Numbered from the stretch's first letter, positions 6,869 to 17,173 are shown. The stretch is DNA of 64,000 bases from an uncultured Prevotellaceae bacterium (GCA_902801375.1 CADCIB010000014.1:1-64000); one strand, 5' to 3'. The notes: generated from the letters alone by a model not told the origin. Made by a program: numbers and translations.

Positions 6869-9661
6869 TTACAGCTTCTGCTGCACTTCTATCTCTGTGA
6901 AAGTTTCGATGATGTCGCCCACCTGGATGTCGTTGAAGTTGACCAGCGAGATGCCGCATTCCAGGCCGGTGGCCACTTCCTTGGCATCGTCCTTGAAGCG
7001 CTTCAGGGCATCGATGTTGGCGGTGTGCACCACGATACCGTCGCGGACGACGCGAGCCTTGTCCTTGTTGTGTACCTTGCCGTCGATGACCAGACCGCCG
7101 GCCACGGTACCCACCTTCGAGATCTTGAACACCTGCTTCACCTCTATCTCGCCTGTGATGATTTCCTTCTTCACCTTGTCGAGCATGCCCTCCATGGTCT
7201 GCTTGATGTCGTCGATGGCGTCGTAGATGATCGAGTAGGTGTTGATTTCCACGCCTTCGCGTTCGGCCAGCTTGCGGGCATCGGCCGACGGGCGAACCTG
7301 GAAGCCCACGATGATGGCCTTCGAAGCCGAAGCGAGCATCACGTCGTTCTCCGAGATCTGACCGACGGCCTTCGAGATGACGTTCACCTGCACCTTCTCG
7401 GTAGAGAGCTTGATGAACGAGTCGCTCAGGGCCTCTATCGAACCGTCGGTATCACCCTTGACGATGATGTTCAGCTCGTGGAACTCGCCCAGAGCGATGC
7501 GGTGTGAGATGTCGTCGAGACCCAGCGTCTTCGTCGTACGCAACGACTGTTCGCGCTGCAGCTGTGTACGCTTGGTGCATATCTCGCGTGCCTCTTGCTC
7601 CGTCTCCATGATATGGAAGGAGTCGCCGGCGGTGGGAGCACCGTTCAGGCCGAGAATGATGGCAGGCTCTGCCGGTCCGGCTTGTTCGATGCGCTGGTTG
7701 CGCTCGTTGAACATGGCCTTGATCTTACCAAAGCTGGTACCGGCCACCACGACGTCGCCCACTTTGAGCGTACCGTTCGACACGAGCACCGTCGACACGT
7801 AGCCGCGGCCTTTGTCGAGCGACGACTCAATGATGCTACCCGTGGCCTTGCGGTTCGGGTTGGCCTTCAGGTCGAGCATCTCGGCTTCCAGCAGCACTTT
7901 CTCCAACAGTTCGTCGACGCCGAGTCCCTTCTTGGCGGAGATTTCCTGACACTGGTACTTGCCGCCCCAGTCCTCTACGAGGAGGTTCATGTTGGCAAGG
8001 TCTTCGCGAATCTTGTCAGGGTTGGCTCCCGGTTTGTCTATCTTGTTGATGGCGAATACCATCGGCACGTTGGCCGCCTGTGCATGGGCGATGGCCTCCT
8101 TGGTGGTGGGCATGACCGAGTCGTCGGCAGCGATGATGATGATGGCGATGTCCGTCACCTGAGCACCACGGGCACGCATGGCGGTGAAGGCCTCGTGGCC
8201 CGGCGTGTCAAGGAAGGTAATCTGGCGTCCGTCCTTCAGCTCCACGTTGTAGGCACCGATGTGCTGGGTGATACCTCCGGCCTCACCGGCGATGACATTG
8301 GTGTTGCGGATGAAGTCGAGCAGCGATGTCTTACCGTGGTCCACATGGCCCATGACGGTCACGATGGGTGCGCGTGGCACGAGGTCGTTCTCGTCGTCGG
8401 CCTCCTCGGTGATGGCGTTCTGCACCTCGGCGCTCACATATTCCGTCTGGAAACCGAACTCGTCGGCCACAATGTTGATGGTCTCAGCATCGAGGCGTTG
8501 GTTGATGCTCACCATGATGCCGATGCTCATACAGGTAGCGATGACCTGCGTGACGTTGACATTCATCATCGTGGCCAGCTCGCTCACGGTGACAAACTCC
8601 GTGAGTTTCAGGATCTTGCTGGCGGCATCCTGCTCAGCCATCTGCTCGTGCAGACGTTCCTGAACGGCATCGCGCTTCTCCTTACGGTATTTCGCGCCCT
8701 TCTTGTTCTGGGTGGTCTTGTTGGTCAGACGGGCCAACGTCTCCTTCACTTGGCGTGCCACGTCCTCTTCGTTTACCTCCAAAGGTTTTTGGTTACGCTT
8801 CTTGTTCTTCTTCTTGCCGCTGCCTTGGGCATTCTGTTGCTTGCCGCCCTGACTGGGCTGAGGTTTGTTGCCGCCTTGCTTTCCTGCGGCTTCAATGTCG
8901 ACGCGCTCCTTGGTGATGCGCGAACGCTTCTTCTTTTCGCCGTTGGCACTGGCGCGCGACTCGCGTTCCTGCTTGGCTTTCTCCTCGCGCTCCTTGCGCT
9001 TCTCCTCCTTGGATTTCTTCTTTGGGCGGGTGCTCTGGTTCAGCGAGTCGAGGTCAATCTTTCCCAGGACATTCACCTTTGGAGCCAGTTTCTGCTCGCT
9101 CTTCAAGGTGAACACCTCCTTCTTTTCGGTGGTTTCCGTTTCTGCTATGGCAGGTTCAACGGGGGCAGGCACTTCCTGTTCCACCTTCTGCTCTACGGGT
9201 TCGCTCACAGTTGGTTTCTCGTTGTCCTGCACCGGTGTCTCCACCTTCTTCTCCGTCGGAATCTCCTGAGGCTTCGGGCTCTCGGCAGCAGCCTTCTTCA
9301 CGGGTTCCTCAATGGTTTTGGGAGTTTCAGACTTCGCCTTATCTTCTTTCTTCCCAATGCTGTCCAAGTCGATTTTTCCCAACGGCTTGAACTGCTGTTT
9401 GGGCGGGACGAGTGTCTCCACCTTGGTTTCGGCAGGACGCTTTTTCTCCTTGGTGTGCTTGGGGAACAGTTTCCCGGCGAGGTCCTTTTCCTGCTTGTCC
9501 TTCTTGAACTGGTTGACGAGCGCGTTGTACTGCTCGTCGCTCAGCTTGAAGCTCAGATCGGCCCTCACCTCACCCAAGTCGTTTCTTTTTTCCAGGAATT
9601 CAACTGCCGTTTGAAGTCCTATGTTCAACTCTCTGATTGCTTTGTTTAATCTGATACTCAC
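6869..9661 (-). CDS. infB: Translation initiation factor IF-2
   Basis: 930 aa GTPase that brings initiator tRNA to the 30S subunit. Domains: an N-terminal IF2_N helical module (residues 1-55, '[20 protein letters not shown]'); a long low-complexity linker rich in E, K, P and Q (about 60-320); a second IF2_N-like module near '[20 protein letters not shown]' (about 345-365); and the G domain with G1 GHVDHGKTS (about 437), G3 DTPGHE, G4 NKID, followed by domains II-IV. The long charged linker is typical of Bacteroidetes IF-2. The start is GTG (9659-9661), the only codon that gives the family N terminus. It is the last gene of rimP-nusA-infB and is followed by a clear terminator at 6801-6843. Confidence 0.97.
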   Translation of the reverse strand: MSIRLNKAIRELNIGLQTAVEFLEKRNDLGEVRADLSFKLSDEQYNALVNQFKKDKQEKDLAGKLFPKHTKEKKRPAETKVETLVPPKQQFKPLGKIDLDSIGKKEDKAKSETPKTIEEPVKKAAAESPKPQEIPTEKKVETPVQDNEKPTVSEPVEQKVEQEVPAPVEPAIAETETTEKKEVFTLKSEQKLAPKVNVLGKIDLDSLNQSTRPKKKSKEEKRKEREEKAKQERESRASANGEKKKRSRITKERVDIEAAGKQGGNKPQPSQGGKQQNAQGSGKKKNKKRNQKPLEVNEEDVARQVKETLARLTNKTTQNKKGAKYRKEKRDAVQERLHEQMAEQDAASKILKLTEFVTVSELATMMNVNVTQVIATCMSIGIMVSINQRLDAETINIVADEFGFQTEYVSAEVQNAITEEADDENDLVPRAPIVTVMGHVDHGKTSLLDFIRNTNVIAGEAGGITQHIGAYNVELKDGRQITFLDTPGHEAFTAMRARGAQVTDIAIIIIAADDSVMPTTKEAIAHAQAANVPMVFAINKIDKPGANPDKIREDLANMNLLVEDWGGKYQCQEISAKKGLGVDELLEKVLLEAEMLDLKANPNRKATGSIIESSLDKGRGYVSTVLVSNGTLKVGDVVVAGTSFGKIKAMFNERNQRIEQAGPAEPAIILGLNGAPTAGDSFHIMETEQEAREICTKRTQLQREQSLRTTKTLGLDDISHRIALGEFHELNIIVKGDTDGSIEALSDSFIKLSTEKVQVNVISKAVGQISENDVMLASASKAIIVGFQVRPSADARKLAEREGVEINTYSIIYDAIDDIKQTMEGMLDKVKKEIITGEIEVKQVFKISKVGTVAGGLVIDGKVHNKDKARVVRDGIVVHTANIDALKRFKDDAKEVATGLECGISLVNFNDIQVGDIIETFTEIEVQQKL

Positions 9662-9703
9662 CTTATCTTATGCTTTTACAATTAGTCTATTAATGATTTT
9701 CGA

Positions 9704-11005
9704 TTATTCTTCGGGGGCTTCGGGAGCTTGGGGAGCTTCGGGTTCTTCGAACTCTGCGCGCAGCACTTCGAGCAGATGGTCCACCGTCTCTTCCTCGAGG
9801 TCGGCCTTCTCCACGAGCATTTCGCGCGGAGCATTGAGCACGGCCTTTGCTGTGTCGAGTCCGATTTTCTTGATCGACTCGATGACCCATTCGTCAATCT
9901 CATCTGCGAACTCGTCGAGGTAGATGTCCTCGTCGGCTTCGCTCTCGCTGACCTCACGGAACACGTCGATGGTATACTCTGTCAGCATGCTGGCCAGTTT
10001 GATGTTCAGTCCGCCGCGTCCGATGGCGAGGCTTACCTCTTCGGGGCGCAGGTAGACTTCAGCCTTGTGGTTCTCTTCATCAATCGTGATGCTCGACACC
10101 TGTGCAGGGCTCAGTGCGCGCTGAATGAAGAGTTTGGTGTTGGTGGTGAAGTTGATGACGTCGATATTCTCATTGCCGAGCTCGCGCACGATGCCATGCA
10201 CACGGCTTCCCTTCACGCCGACGCAGGCTCCCACGGGGTCGATGCGCTCGTCGTAGCTCTCTACGGCAATCTTGGCGCGCTCTCCTGGCATGCGTGCCAC
10301 GCGGCGGATGGTGATCAGGCCGTCTTCAATCTCTGGAACTTCAGCCTCGAGCAGGCGTTCCAGGAACATGGGGCTGGTGCGCGAGAGGATAATCTTCGGG
10401 TTGTTGTTCTCGTTGTCCACGCGGAGGATGACGGCACGGATGGTCTCACCCTTGCGATACTGGTCGTTGGGAATCTGTTCCGACTTGGGGAGAATGAGCT
10501 CGTTGTTGTCCTCGTCGACCACCAGCACTTCGCGCTTCCACACCTGGTAAACCTCGCCGCTGACGACCTGTCCCACGCGATCCTTATATTTATTATAGAG
10601 CGAGTCGTGCTCCAGTTCAAGGATTTTCGAGGCCAGTGTCTGGCGCAGGTTCAAGATGGCACGACGCCCGAATTTCTTGAAGTCGACACGTTCTGACACT
10701 TCTTCGCCCTCCTCGTAGTCGTCTTCTATCTTGCGTGCCTCTGACAGGCTGATTTCCTTGTTCTCGTCCTCCACCTCACCATCGGCCACCACCGTACGGT
10801 TGCGGTAAATCTCAAAGTCGCCCTTGTCGGGGTTCACAATGACATCGAAATTCTCGTCGCTGCCGAAAATTTTGGCGATGACGTTGCGAAAGCTCTCTTC
10901 CAGAACGCTTACCAGTGTCGTACGGTCGATGTTCTTGTCTTGGGTAAACTGGGTGAAAGTGTCAACCAGGTTCACACCTTCTGCCTCTTTTTTGATTGCT
11001 GCCAT
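9704..11005 (-). CDS. nusA: Transcription termination/antitermination factor NusA
   Basis: 433 aa RNA-polymerase-binding factor that modulates pausing, termination and antitermination. Domains: N-terminal polymerase-binding domain (about 1-130, with 'LVSVLEESFRNVIAKIFG'); S1 (about 140-205, 'GQVVSGEVYQVWKREVLV'); KH1 with 'GERAKIAVESYDERIDPVGACVGVKGSRV' given as about residues 255-285; and KH2 ('EEVSLAIGRGGLNIKLA', about 333-349). The C-terminal acidic repeats of E. coli NusA are absent. Instead there is a short acidic, Pro/Ala-rich tail (about 415-433), as in other Bacteroidetes. It lies between rimP (3 bases upstream) and infB (42 bases downstream) in the conserved order. Confidence 0.96.
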   Translation of the reverse strand: MAAIKKEAEGVNLVDTFTQFTQDKNIDRTTLVSVLEESFRNVIAKIFGSDENFDVIVNPDKGDFEIYRNRTVVADGEVEDENKEISLSEARKIEDDYEEGEEVSERVDFKKFGRRAILNLRQTLASKILELEHDSLYNKYKDRVGQVVSGEVYQVWKREVLVVDEDNNELILPKSEQIPNDQYRKGETIRAVILRVDNENNNPKIILSRTSPMFLERLLEAEVPEIEDGLITIRRVARMPGERAKIAVESYDERIDPVGACVGVKGSRVHGIVRELGNENIDVINFTTNTKLFIQRALSPAQVSSITIDEENHKAEVYLRPEEVSLAIGRGGLNIKLASMLTEYTIDVFREVSESEADEDIYLDEFADEIDEWVIESIKKIGLDTAKAVLNAPREMLVEKADLEEETVDHLLEVLRAEFEEPEAPQAPEAPEE

Positions 11006-11008
11006 AGC

Positions 11009-11476
11009 TTATTTGAAACTTATTAAGTATTTAGTATATTTCACTTCGTCCATGTTGTACTGGCGGTCCACATCCTGCAGTTCAGGACGTTTTTTGCCTT
11101 CCACCTTTACCTTCTCCTTCACGGTGACGATAAAGTCTCGTCCGTCGACACTCTTGAGCAGGCCCTTCACCTTCTTACCGTCGGCTGTAAGCACTTCCAC
11201 TTCTTTGCCGATGAAGTTGCGGTATTGCTGCTCCACCTTGAAAGGCTGTCCCAATCCAGCGCTGCCGACCTCGAGCTCGAAGTCTTCCTCGTCGCGGTTG
11301 AGGTGGTCTTCGATGTAGCGGCTCAGCGCCACACAGTCTTCAATCCACACACCATCGGCGTGGTCGATCTCCACTACGATCTTGTTGTCACTACTGATTG
11401 CAATGTCCACGAGGAAGTAGTCTTTCCCTTCAAGCCATTGCTCCACTAATTCTTGAATCTTGTTCTTTTCAATCAT
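11009..11476 (-). CDS. rimP: Ribosome maturation factor RimP
   Basis: 155 aa protein needed for 30S subunit maturation. Family features: 'LVDIAISSDNKIVVEIDHADGVWIEDC' spanning about residues 21-47 (the N-terminal domain with the ED-C-V pattern), 'LEVGSAGLGQPFKVEQQYRNFIGKEV' at about 78-103 with the conserved V-x-SPG-like turn replaced by VGSAGL, and a C-terminal SH3-like barrel. I chose the ATG at 11474-11476 (MIEKNKIQ), which lies about 60 bases downstream of the promoter; upstream in-frame codons fall in the leader. First gene of the rimP-nusA-infB operon, with 3 bases before nusA, so translation is probably coupled. Confidence 0.94.
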   Translation of the reverse strand: MIEKNKIQELVEQWLEGKDYFLVDIAISSDNKIVVEIDHADGVWIEDCVALSRYIEDHLNRDEEDFELEVGSAGLGQPFKVEQQYRNFIGKEVEVLTADGKKVKGLLKSVDGRDFIVTVKEKVKVEGKKRPELQDVDRQYNMDEVKYTKYLISFK

Positions 11477-11542
11477 ATATAAGTTTGAATTATAAATGAA
11501 AATGAGAGGCTTCTGCAAGCCCCTCATTCCACTGAACGGGTG

Positions 11543-11574
11543 CAAAGGTACGACATTTCTTTAATCTGTGCAAA
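11543..11574 (-). promoter_or_regulatory. Promoter of rimP-nusA-infB
   Basis: Minus strand: TTTG (11574-11571), 20 bases, TACCTTTG (11550-11543). A full match to the Bacteroidetes pattern with a leader of about 60 bases. Confidence 0.75.
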
Positions 11575-11724
11575 TTTTTTTCAATTTTTGTGCAAATTTT
11601 AGCGTAAAAAGACGTGTTTCCCGAACGAGAGCGCCTTCTGACAAGCCAAAAGAACGGATTGTTGGCTCAGCCAATCCTCTCCCACTCAGAGGGGCGGAGA
11701 ATGCGTAAATGTTTGTTCAGGTCG

Positions 11725-11765
11725 TTTTCCAACTCAGAAAACATTTTTTTTTCTAAGTCGGAAAA
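11725..11765. other. Inverted repeat in the rimP-to-protease gap
   Basis: The arms TTTTCCAACTCAGAAAA and TTTTCTAAGTCGGAAAA are complementary except for two positions that could pair as G-U, around a 7-base loop. It lies in a 680-base gap (11477-12161) without a convincing gene. The loop side carries a T-run. Confidence 0.55.
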
Positions 11766-12034
11766 TATTCTTTCCCGCATGACGAAACAATACGAGGTGG
11801 CAATTACATACAGAAAGTTATTGAAAGACCCTCTAATTGCGGACCTTTTGTCAGATTGTAGCGCTTATTATGGAGTTGGGCTTATGAAATGTAAGTTATT
11901 GAAAGCCGATATTCGCAAACCGTAAAATTAATAAGCAAAAGTGGATAGAAATGTTCACAAATGCCATCTGCTATCGAATTTTTTGCTTTTGATGTTTTTT
12001 CAATGTATTTCATGGAAAACGCTTTCTATGGATT

Positions 12035-12087
12035 GTTCAAATTTACAAAAAACGACCGGTCTTTTGTGCAATTTCTTAAATTTGAAC
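12035..12087. other. Inverted repeat upstream of the M6 protease gene
   Basis: Perfect 11-bp arms GTTCAAATTTA (12035-12045) and TAAATTTGAAC (12077-12087) enclose a second small stem (ACAAAA with TTTTGT). It lies 40 bases before the weak promoter of the protease gene and could be an operator or part of a longer leader. Confidence 0.5.
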
Positions 12088-12129
12088 AAGCTGAAAGCTG
12101 AAAAATTAGGAGGTTTATTGCTTTTTTCC

Positions 12130-12137
12130 GATATTTG
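12130..12137 (+). promoter_or_regulatory. Weak -7 element for the M6 protease gene
   Basis: GATATTTG followed by C, one mismatch from TAnnTTTG, 24 bases before the ATG at 12162. No TTTG at the ideal upstream distance. Confidence 0.4.
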
Positions 12138-12161
12138 CATCGTCAAACTATTAATTTGCGA

Positions 12162-14516
12162 ATGATAAAGAAATTGTTACTTTCGATGTCCGTGATGCTG
12201 GTTTCGGCTTTGTTGGTCGAAGCAGCACCAGCTCTTCCGGGTATCAAGAAAATGGTACGGTTGACCGATGGCACCATGGTACAAGTGCAACTGCGCGGCG
12301 ATGAGCACGGCTCGTGGTGGGCAGATGCCGATGGCAACGCGTACAAAAAACAGATGAACGGAAACGACGATGTTTATGAGAAGACTGATTTGAGTGCCTT
12401 GGCCAGGCGTGCCAACATACGTCGCGAGACGGTGAATGCCGTGCGCCAGAGCAAAACGAATGGGCCACGCCGCATCACACCGGGTATGGATCATCAGCCA
12501 TATGAGGGGTCGAAGAAAGGCTTGATCCTCCTCGTGCAGTATCAGGATTTGGCTTTCGAGCAAGCTCATACACGCGATCTTTACAATCATGCAGCCAATA
12601 CGGTGGGGTTTACCCATGAGTTGGGATATCAAGGATCTATCCACGATTATTTCTATGATATGTCTGACGGCAAGTTCGACCTTTCGTTCGATGTCCTGGG
12701 TCCCTTCACCTTGAAAAACAAGCAGGCGTACTACGGTGGCGATACCGGCATGATGGACGCCAATGCCTACGAGATGGTGCTGGAAGCCTGCCAGACTGTT
12801 GATCAGGATGTGGATTTTTCAGACTACGACTGGGATGGCGACGGCATTGTCGACCAAGTGATAGTCATTTATGCCGGTCACGGACAGAATGGCATCGGTG
12901 GCGACTACAGCGTGTGGCCCCATGAGTATTATTTCAGCCAGAATCCCATTTATAGCAACCAACATACGGAATTGCCTATTTTCGACAACGTCCAACTCGA
13001 TACATACGCATGTACTTCAGAGTTGACAGTATACGGTCTAGATGAGAACGACAACTACATTCCTGGCCTCGACGGTATCGGCACGCTCTGCCATGAGTTT
13101 GCCCACTGTCTGGGCTTGCCCGACATGTACGACACGGGCGAAGGTGAGTTTTATGGTATGGGCACCTGGGACCTTATGGACCAGGGCTCATACAATGCTC
13201 ACGCTTTCCTGCCGGCATCACTCACGGCCTATGAACTGAGCTACATCGGGTGGCGTCAACCCATCGAACTGACGGAAGACTGCACCATCGACGACATGCA
13301 AGCCATCACAGAAGGTGGCAATACATACATTATTTATAATGAAGGCTACCGCGACATTGAGTACCAGAGTGAGACGGGGACAACCCTGCATCGCGAAGAG
13401 TACTACCTGCTGGAAAATCGCCAGCCTACCAAGTGGGACCGCGGACTCTATGGCAATGGCCTCCTGATTACCCATGTGGAATATTTCCCCGACCTTTGGG
13501 CATACAATGCCGTCAACTGGTCGGGCATCAGTGCGGATCCCGCATCCGTACACCAGTACTGTCATGTGGTGTGTGCCGACGACTCATACGTGGGCGTTTA
13601 CGACATTCAGGGAAAATATGGTGAGCCCGACGCCTACATCGGTGGGTTGGACATCTCTGGCGACACCTATCCTTATGAAGGCAACGATAGCCTGACCAAC
13701 ACCTCGTGGCCCTATGCTAAGGTTTACCGTGCCAACACAGATGGCTCTATGCGCCTGAATAAGGCCATTACTGGTATTCACCGCAACGACGACGGGACGG
13801 TGGGATTCACCTTCCGCGCTGTTGACACAAATACTGAGATCAGCGAGGAGCATTTCCGTACGGGTAAGGTGTTCTTGGCAGAAACTTTCGACAAATGTAA
13901 TGGCAAGGGCGGCAACGATGGCAAGTGGGGACCGTCTGCCAACATCGGCAGTGCCAAGCTCGATGCCGACAACTATACGGAGTACAATCAGTGGGACGGT
14001 GCTATCATGGGAGCCAACCAATGTGCCAAGATCGGTGTGAAAGGAAAGGCCGTACCGGCTATCACGCCCCTTTTCTATACTGAGGGTATGGCATACGTCA
14101 CCTTCCAGGCCGCTCCCTATCATGGCGACAACAATGTGTTGACCGTATGGGTACGCAATAAGTCGTTCATGGGTGGTGGCGTAGTGATAGACAATCCCAA
14201 TGTCTTGGTGACTTACGAAGACGAGAATTACATGGGAATTGAGTTTGAATTGCAGGAAGACCAGTGGACCGACTGCTCGTTCACAATCTTTGGCGAAGGC
14301 GACATCGACATCTGTTTCTGTCCTGGTCAGCGCGCCTTCCTCGACAGCGTGTATGTGCAGGCTCCAAAGCCCCTCACGGCAACGTCGATTCAGTCGCCCG
14401 TTGTTGTGAAAAACACCAACGGTGGCTTGATTTACGACCTTCTGGGTCGACGCATCGATGGTGTTCCCGAAAAGGGTATCTACATCGTTGGCGGACGCAA
14501 AGTGCTCGTCAAGTGA
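12162..14516 (+). CDS. Secreted M6-family metalloprotease
   Basis: 784 aa, exported. Signal peptide at residues 1-22 (KKLLLSMSVMLVSALLVEA). The catalytic zinc motif HEFAHCLGLPD is at about 311-321 (H311, E312, H315, then D321), the HExxHxxGxxD pattern of the M6 (immune-inhibitor-A-like) group. Upstream is the family text 'YDWDGDGIVDQVIVIYAGHG' (about 228-247), which looks metal-binding. The N-terminal 'DGTMVQVQLRGDEHGSWW' is shared with two more M6 proteins at 40.8-44.5 kb. A jelly-roll-like stretch follows the protease (about 560-730). The C terminus is the window's common tag, 'IYDLLGRRIDG...KGIYIVGGRKVLVK', resembling type IX secretion sorting domains. I chose ATG 12162 (MIKKLLL) because it starts the signal peptide. 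The next gene, 41 bases on, is a surface protein with CARDB-like domains. Substrate unknown. Confidence 0.88.
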   Translation: MIKKLLLSMSVMLVSALLVEAAPALPGIKKMVRLTDGTMVQVQLRGDEHGSWWADADGNAYKKQMNGNDDVYEKTDLSALARRANIRRETVNAVRQSKTNGPRRITPGMDHQPYEGSKKGLILLVQYQDLAFEQAHTRDLYNHAANTVGFTHELGYQGSIHDYFYDMSDGKFDLSFDVLGPFTLKNKQAYYGGDTGMMDANAYEMVLEACQTVDQDVDFSDYDWDGDGIVDQVIVIYAGHGQNGIGGDYSVWPHEYYFSQNPIYSNQHTELPIFDNVQLDTYACTSELTVYGLDENDNYIPGLDGIGTLCHEFAHCLGLPDMYDTGEGEFYGMGTWDLMDQGSYNAHAFLPASLTAYELSYIGWRQPIELTEDCTIDDMQAITEGGNTYIIYNEGYRDIEYQSETGTTLHREEYYLLENRQPTKWDRGLYGNGLLITHVEYFPDLWAYNAVNWSGISADPASVHQYCHVVCADDSYVGVYDIQGKYGEPDAYIGGLDISGDTYPYEGNDSLTNTSWPYAKVYRANTDGSMRLNKAITGIHRNDDGTVGFTFRAVDTNTEISEEHFRTGKVFLAETFDKCNGKGGNDGKWGPSANIGSAKLDADNYTEYNQWDGAIMGANQCAKIGVKGKAVPAITPLFYTEGMAYVTFQAAPYHGDNNVLTVWVRNKSFMGGGVVIDNPNVLVTYEDENYMGIEFELQEDQWTDCSFTIFGEGDIDICFCPGQRAFLDSVYVQAPKPLTATSIQSPVVVKNTNGGLIYDLLGRRIDGVPEKGIYIVGGRKVLVK

Positions 14517-14557
14517 TTTTTATTCATCAGAATAACATAAATAATAAAAATAAGGAA

Positions 14558-17029
14558 ATGAAAAAGATTCTACAAATTACAGCCGCTGCCATGCTCTGCC
14601 TCTCGGCAAGCACTGCCAGCGCACAGGTTACCCTCTATGGTAACGTCACAAATGGATTCAACACGACAAAGACTGTTGAGGCTTATGGCCAGACCTTCAA
14701 TGTGGAATTGGAGTGGGGCGTGGAACGCGTGGGTATCCATAAGTTCGACATCGCCAATGGCACTGCGGTGCAGACCATGCTCGTCAGCAACGAGACCATG
14801 TTGGCAGCTGCAGGCAACTCTGATCAGTGGGGACTGGGATGGTACGACGAAAACGGCCATTACGTCAATGCATGGGGGCACACCATCTATGGACGTGCAG
14901 GCGCTGTGTATGCCAATGGCGTTTATTATACATTCAACCCCTCTCAGGGCGATGACTTCGGACAGGCCGACAACGACGTGTTCACCGAAGTGAAGATGCG
15001 CAACTGGGACGCCGCCGCTTATTTCAATGATGCCAACCTGAGCCCGCTCACATGGAAACAGATAGGCACCACGGTGTCGTTGGCCCCTGAGAGCTACATG
15101 TCATTCACCGACCTGACCTACGACTATGCCGATGACCAGGTATATGGCATCAGTGTCATCGTCAGTGACGAGTCACCCGCCGTGCCCTATCTGCTCACAA
15201 AGGTAGACCTCGATGCGCGCACCGCCACACCCGTCAGCACGCTGTCGCTGCCGGAGGAGATTCGTGCCTTGGCCGCTCACCCCAATGGCTATCTCTATGG
15301 TATCGGTCCGTCGGGCACGCTCTATCAGATTGACAAGGAGACTGCCGAGTGCACCGCTCTTGGTGTACTTCACAAGAGCCAGCATCGTATTCAGAGTGCC
15401 GTCATTGACTGGCGCACAGGCAAAATGTACTGGACCTGCAACGAGTTTGCTGCTGTGCAGTCTATGAATGGTGTGCCTCCCACCCAGGAGGATGAATTCA
15501 ACAACAATGTGACCGCTCTCTACGAGGTAGATGTGGATGCCGTCACAGAGACCAAACTGCTCAACTACGACTACCGTGAAGAGGTGGCTGGCCTGTTCTT
15601 TATCGACGATTTCGTAAAGAAAGACTATGACCTGAACGTGAAGTGGACCGCTACCCCGCTGCAGCTGATTGTTGGCGAGCCTGCCCAGATTGTGACCACC
15701 GTGAAGAATGTGGGTAACAAGCAGATTAACTCGTTCTCCGCAGAGCTCTATGTCAATGGCGTGAAAGTGAAGACACAAACTGGCAAGCCCCTCAAGGCTG
15801 GTGCCAAGACTGATGTGGAATTCAACTACATTCCTGAAGTAACTACTGGTGAATCGGCTGATATTCAGGTGAAAATAGTCTGTGCAAAGGATGAGAATGA
15901 AGACAACAACGAGACCACCGTGAAGACCATCGCCGTACAACAGGCTGACCTGCCCACCGTTGAGATCAGCGGCACTCAGGTGGAAGGCAAGGTGAACATC
16001 AGCTGGAGCAAACCCCAGGGTGGTGAGAAGGTTGAGGACTTCGAGCGCTATGCTCCGTTCATCATCGACAATATTGGCAACTGGACACTCATCGACCGCG
16101 ACGGTGCCTATCTCTCTACATGGAGATCAGCTTTGGGTGGCTACGAGTGGCCCAACAACACCACGCCGCAGGCCTATCAGGTGTTCAACCCGTGGGAAGC
16201 TGGATTCGATGCCGACCACATTGAAGATCCAATGAGTACGTACTATTGCCAGTCGGGCAACCAGATGCTGATGGCTCAGATTGGTGGCTTTGCTGCCGAC
16301 CATGAAGGTGGACAGCCCAACCTCGTTGATGGCGACAACTGGCTCATCTCGCCCGAATTGACCGGTGAGAAGCAGACCATCTACTTCTATGCCAAGAGCT
16401 GGACATCGCAGGTGGAGAATACTACCACTTACGTACCTTACTCTTCTGCGGAGCAGTTCAACGTGCTGTACTCGATGACCGATACCGACCCTGCCAGCTT
16501 CACACTCTTGGAGGCTTTGGTGGCTCCTGAATATTTCGAGGATCCGTTTGAGGAAGAACTCCCCGAGGGAACGAAGTATTTTGCCATCCAGCACATCACT
16601 CCGTGGGCTTACGACTATTGGGAGGACGGCACCATGACGCCGAGCACGAACATGACAGCCTTCTTCTTGGACGACATCACTTACACGCCGGCTGTTCCTG
16701 GCATCCTGGGTTATAACATCTATCGCAACGGTTCGAAGATAAATTCTGATCCTGTGTCCAGCACTCGCTACTCAGTTTCTCTCGTCAACGGTCACAACGA
16801 CATCTATGTGACAGTGGTCTATGAGAATGGTGAGTCAGCTCCGAGCAACTACTATTCTGTCGACTATGAAGGTGGTGTGGCCACAGCCATCAATGCTGTC
16901 AGCTTCGACGCAAGCCACATGAGCGTCTACACCGCAGCTGGTCAGTATGTGGGTAACCGCCTGCCTGCCACAAAGGGAACCTATGTGGTACGCACCAATG
17001 GCAAGACCCAGAAGGTCGTAGTGAAGTAA
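14558..17029 (+). CDS. Secreted CARDB/choice-of-anchor surface protein
   Basis: 823 aa. Start ATG at 14558 with AAGGA four bases upstream; signal peptide ends at ASTASAQ (about residue 22). The N-terminal half (about 30-350) has repeated 'YDY/Y-x-G' strands suggesting a beta-propeller-like fold. A CARDB-like Ig domain follows ('LIVGEPAQIVTTVKNVGNKQ', about 370-389), then a jelly-roll domain of the choice-of-anchor J/cleaved-adhesin type ('LISPELTGEKQTIYFYAKSW', about 598-617), an fn3-like segment ('GYNIYRNGSKI'), and the C-terminal tag ending in TQKVVVK. It directly follows an M6 protease, the same pairing seen at 42.7-49 kb. Likely an exported, cell-surface or secreted binding protein; the ligand cannot be read from sequence. 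Confidence 0.75.
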   Translation: MKKILQITAAAMLCLSASTASAQVTLYGNVTNGFNTTKTVEAYGQTFNVELEWGVERVGIHKFDIANGTAVQTMLVSNETMLAAAGNSDQWGLGWYDENGHYVNAWGHTIYGRAGAVYANGVYYTFNPSQGDDFGQADNDVFTEVKMRNWDAAAYFNDANLSPLTWKQIGTTVSLAPESYMSFTDLTYDYADDQVYGISVIVSDESPAVPYLLTKVDLDARTATPVSTLSLPEEIRALAAHPNGYLYGIGPSGTLYQIDKETAECTALGVLHKSQHRIQSAVIDWRTGKMYWTCNEFAAVQSMNGVPPTQEDEFNNNVTALYEVDVDAVTETKLLNYDYREEVAGLFFIDDFVKKDYDLNVKWTATPLQLIVGEPAQIVTTVKNVGNKQINSFSAELYVNGVKVKTQTGKPLKAGAKTDVEFNYIPEVTTGESADIQVKIVCAKDENEDNNETTVKTIAVQQADLPTVEISGTQVEGKVNISWSKPQGGEKVEDFERYAPFIIDNIGNWTLIDRDGAYLSTWRSALGGYEWPNNTTPQAYQVFNPWEAGFDADHIEDPMSTYYCQSGNQMLMAQIGGFAADHEGGQPNLVDGDNWLISPELTGEKQTIYFYAKSWTSQVENTTTYVPYSSAEQFNVLYSMTDTDPASFTLLEALVAPEYFEDPFEEELPEGTKYFAIQHITPWAYDYWEDGTMTPSTNMTAFFLDDITYTPAVPGILGYNIYRNGSKINSDPVSSTRYSVSLVNGHNDIYVTVVYENGESAPSNYYSVDYEGGVATAINAVSFDASHMSVYTAAGQYVGNRLPATKGTYVVRTNGKTQKVVVK

Positions 17030-17132
17030 TCGATACATCATAGCACTATAGGTTTTTAATTAAGATTGTTTAGAGAAACGCTACATTAAAAAATCATCAT
17101 TATTCGCAATTTGATTTAAGCGTAACAATGGG

Positions 17133-17165
17133 CGGGGTGGTGCGAGAGCATCGCCTCGTTTTTTT
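17133..17165 (+). terminator. Rho-independent terminator after the surface protein
   Basis: 11-bp stem (CGGGGTGGTGC with GCATCGCCTCG, three G-U pairs), GAGA loop, then seven T. It ends the protease/surface-protein unit just before the convergent recO. Confidence 0.8.
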
Positions 17166-17173
17166 GTGAGATA

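Noticed and set aside
7595-9649. Long open frame of 684 aa on the plus strand opposite infB
   Set aside because: It mirrors the IF-2 gene codon by codon, is rich in L, V, H and R as expected of an antisense frame, and has no ribosome site or recognisable domain.
11614-12165. Two short plus-strand open frames (103 and 74 aa) in the rimP-protease gap
   Set aside because: No ribosome site, no domain, A/T-rich composition, and they run through inverted repeats. The region is better read as noncoding.
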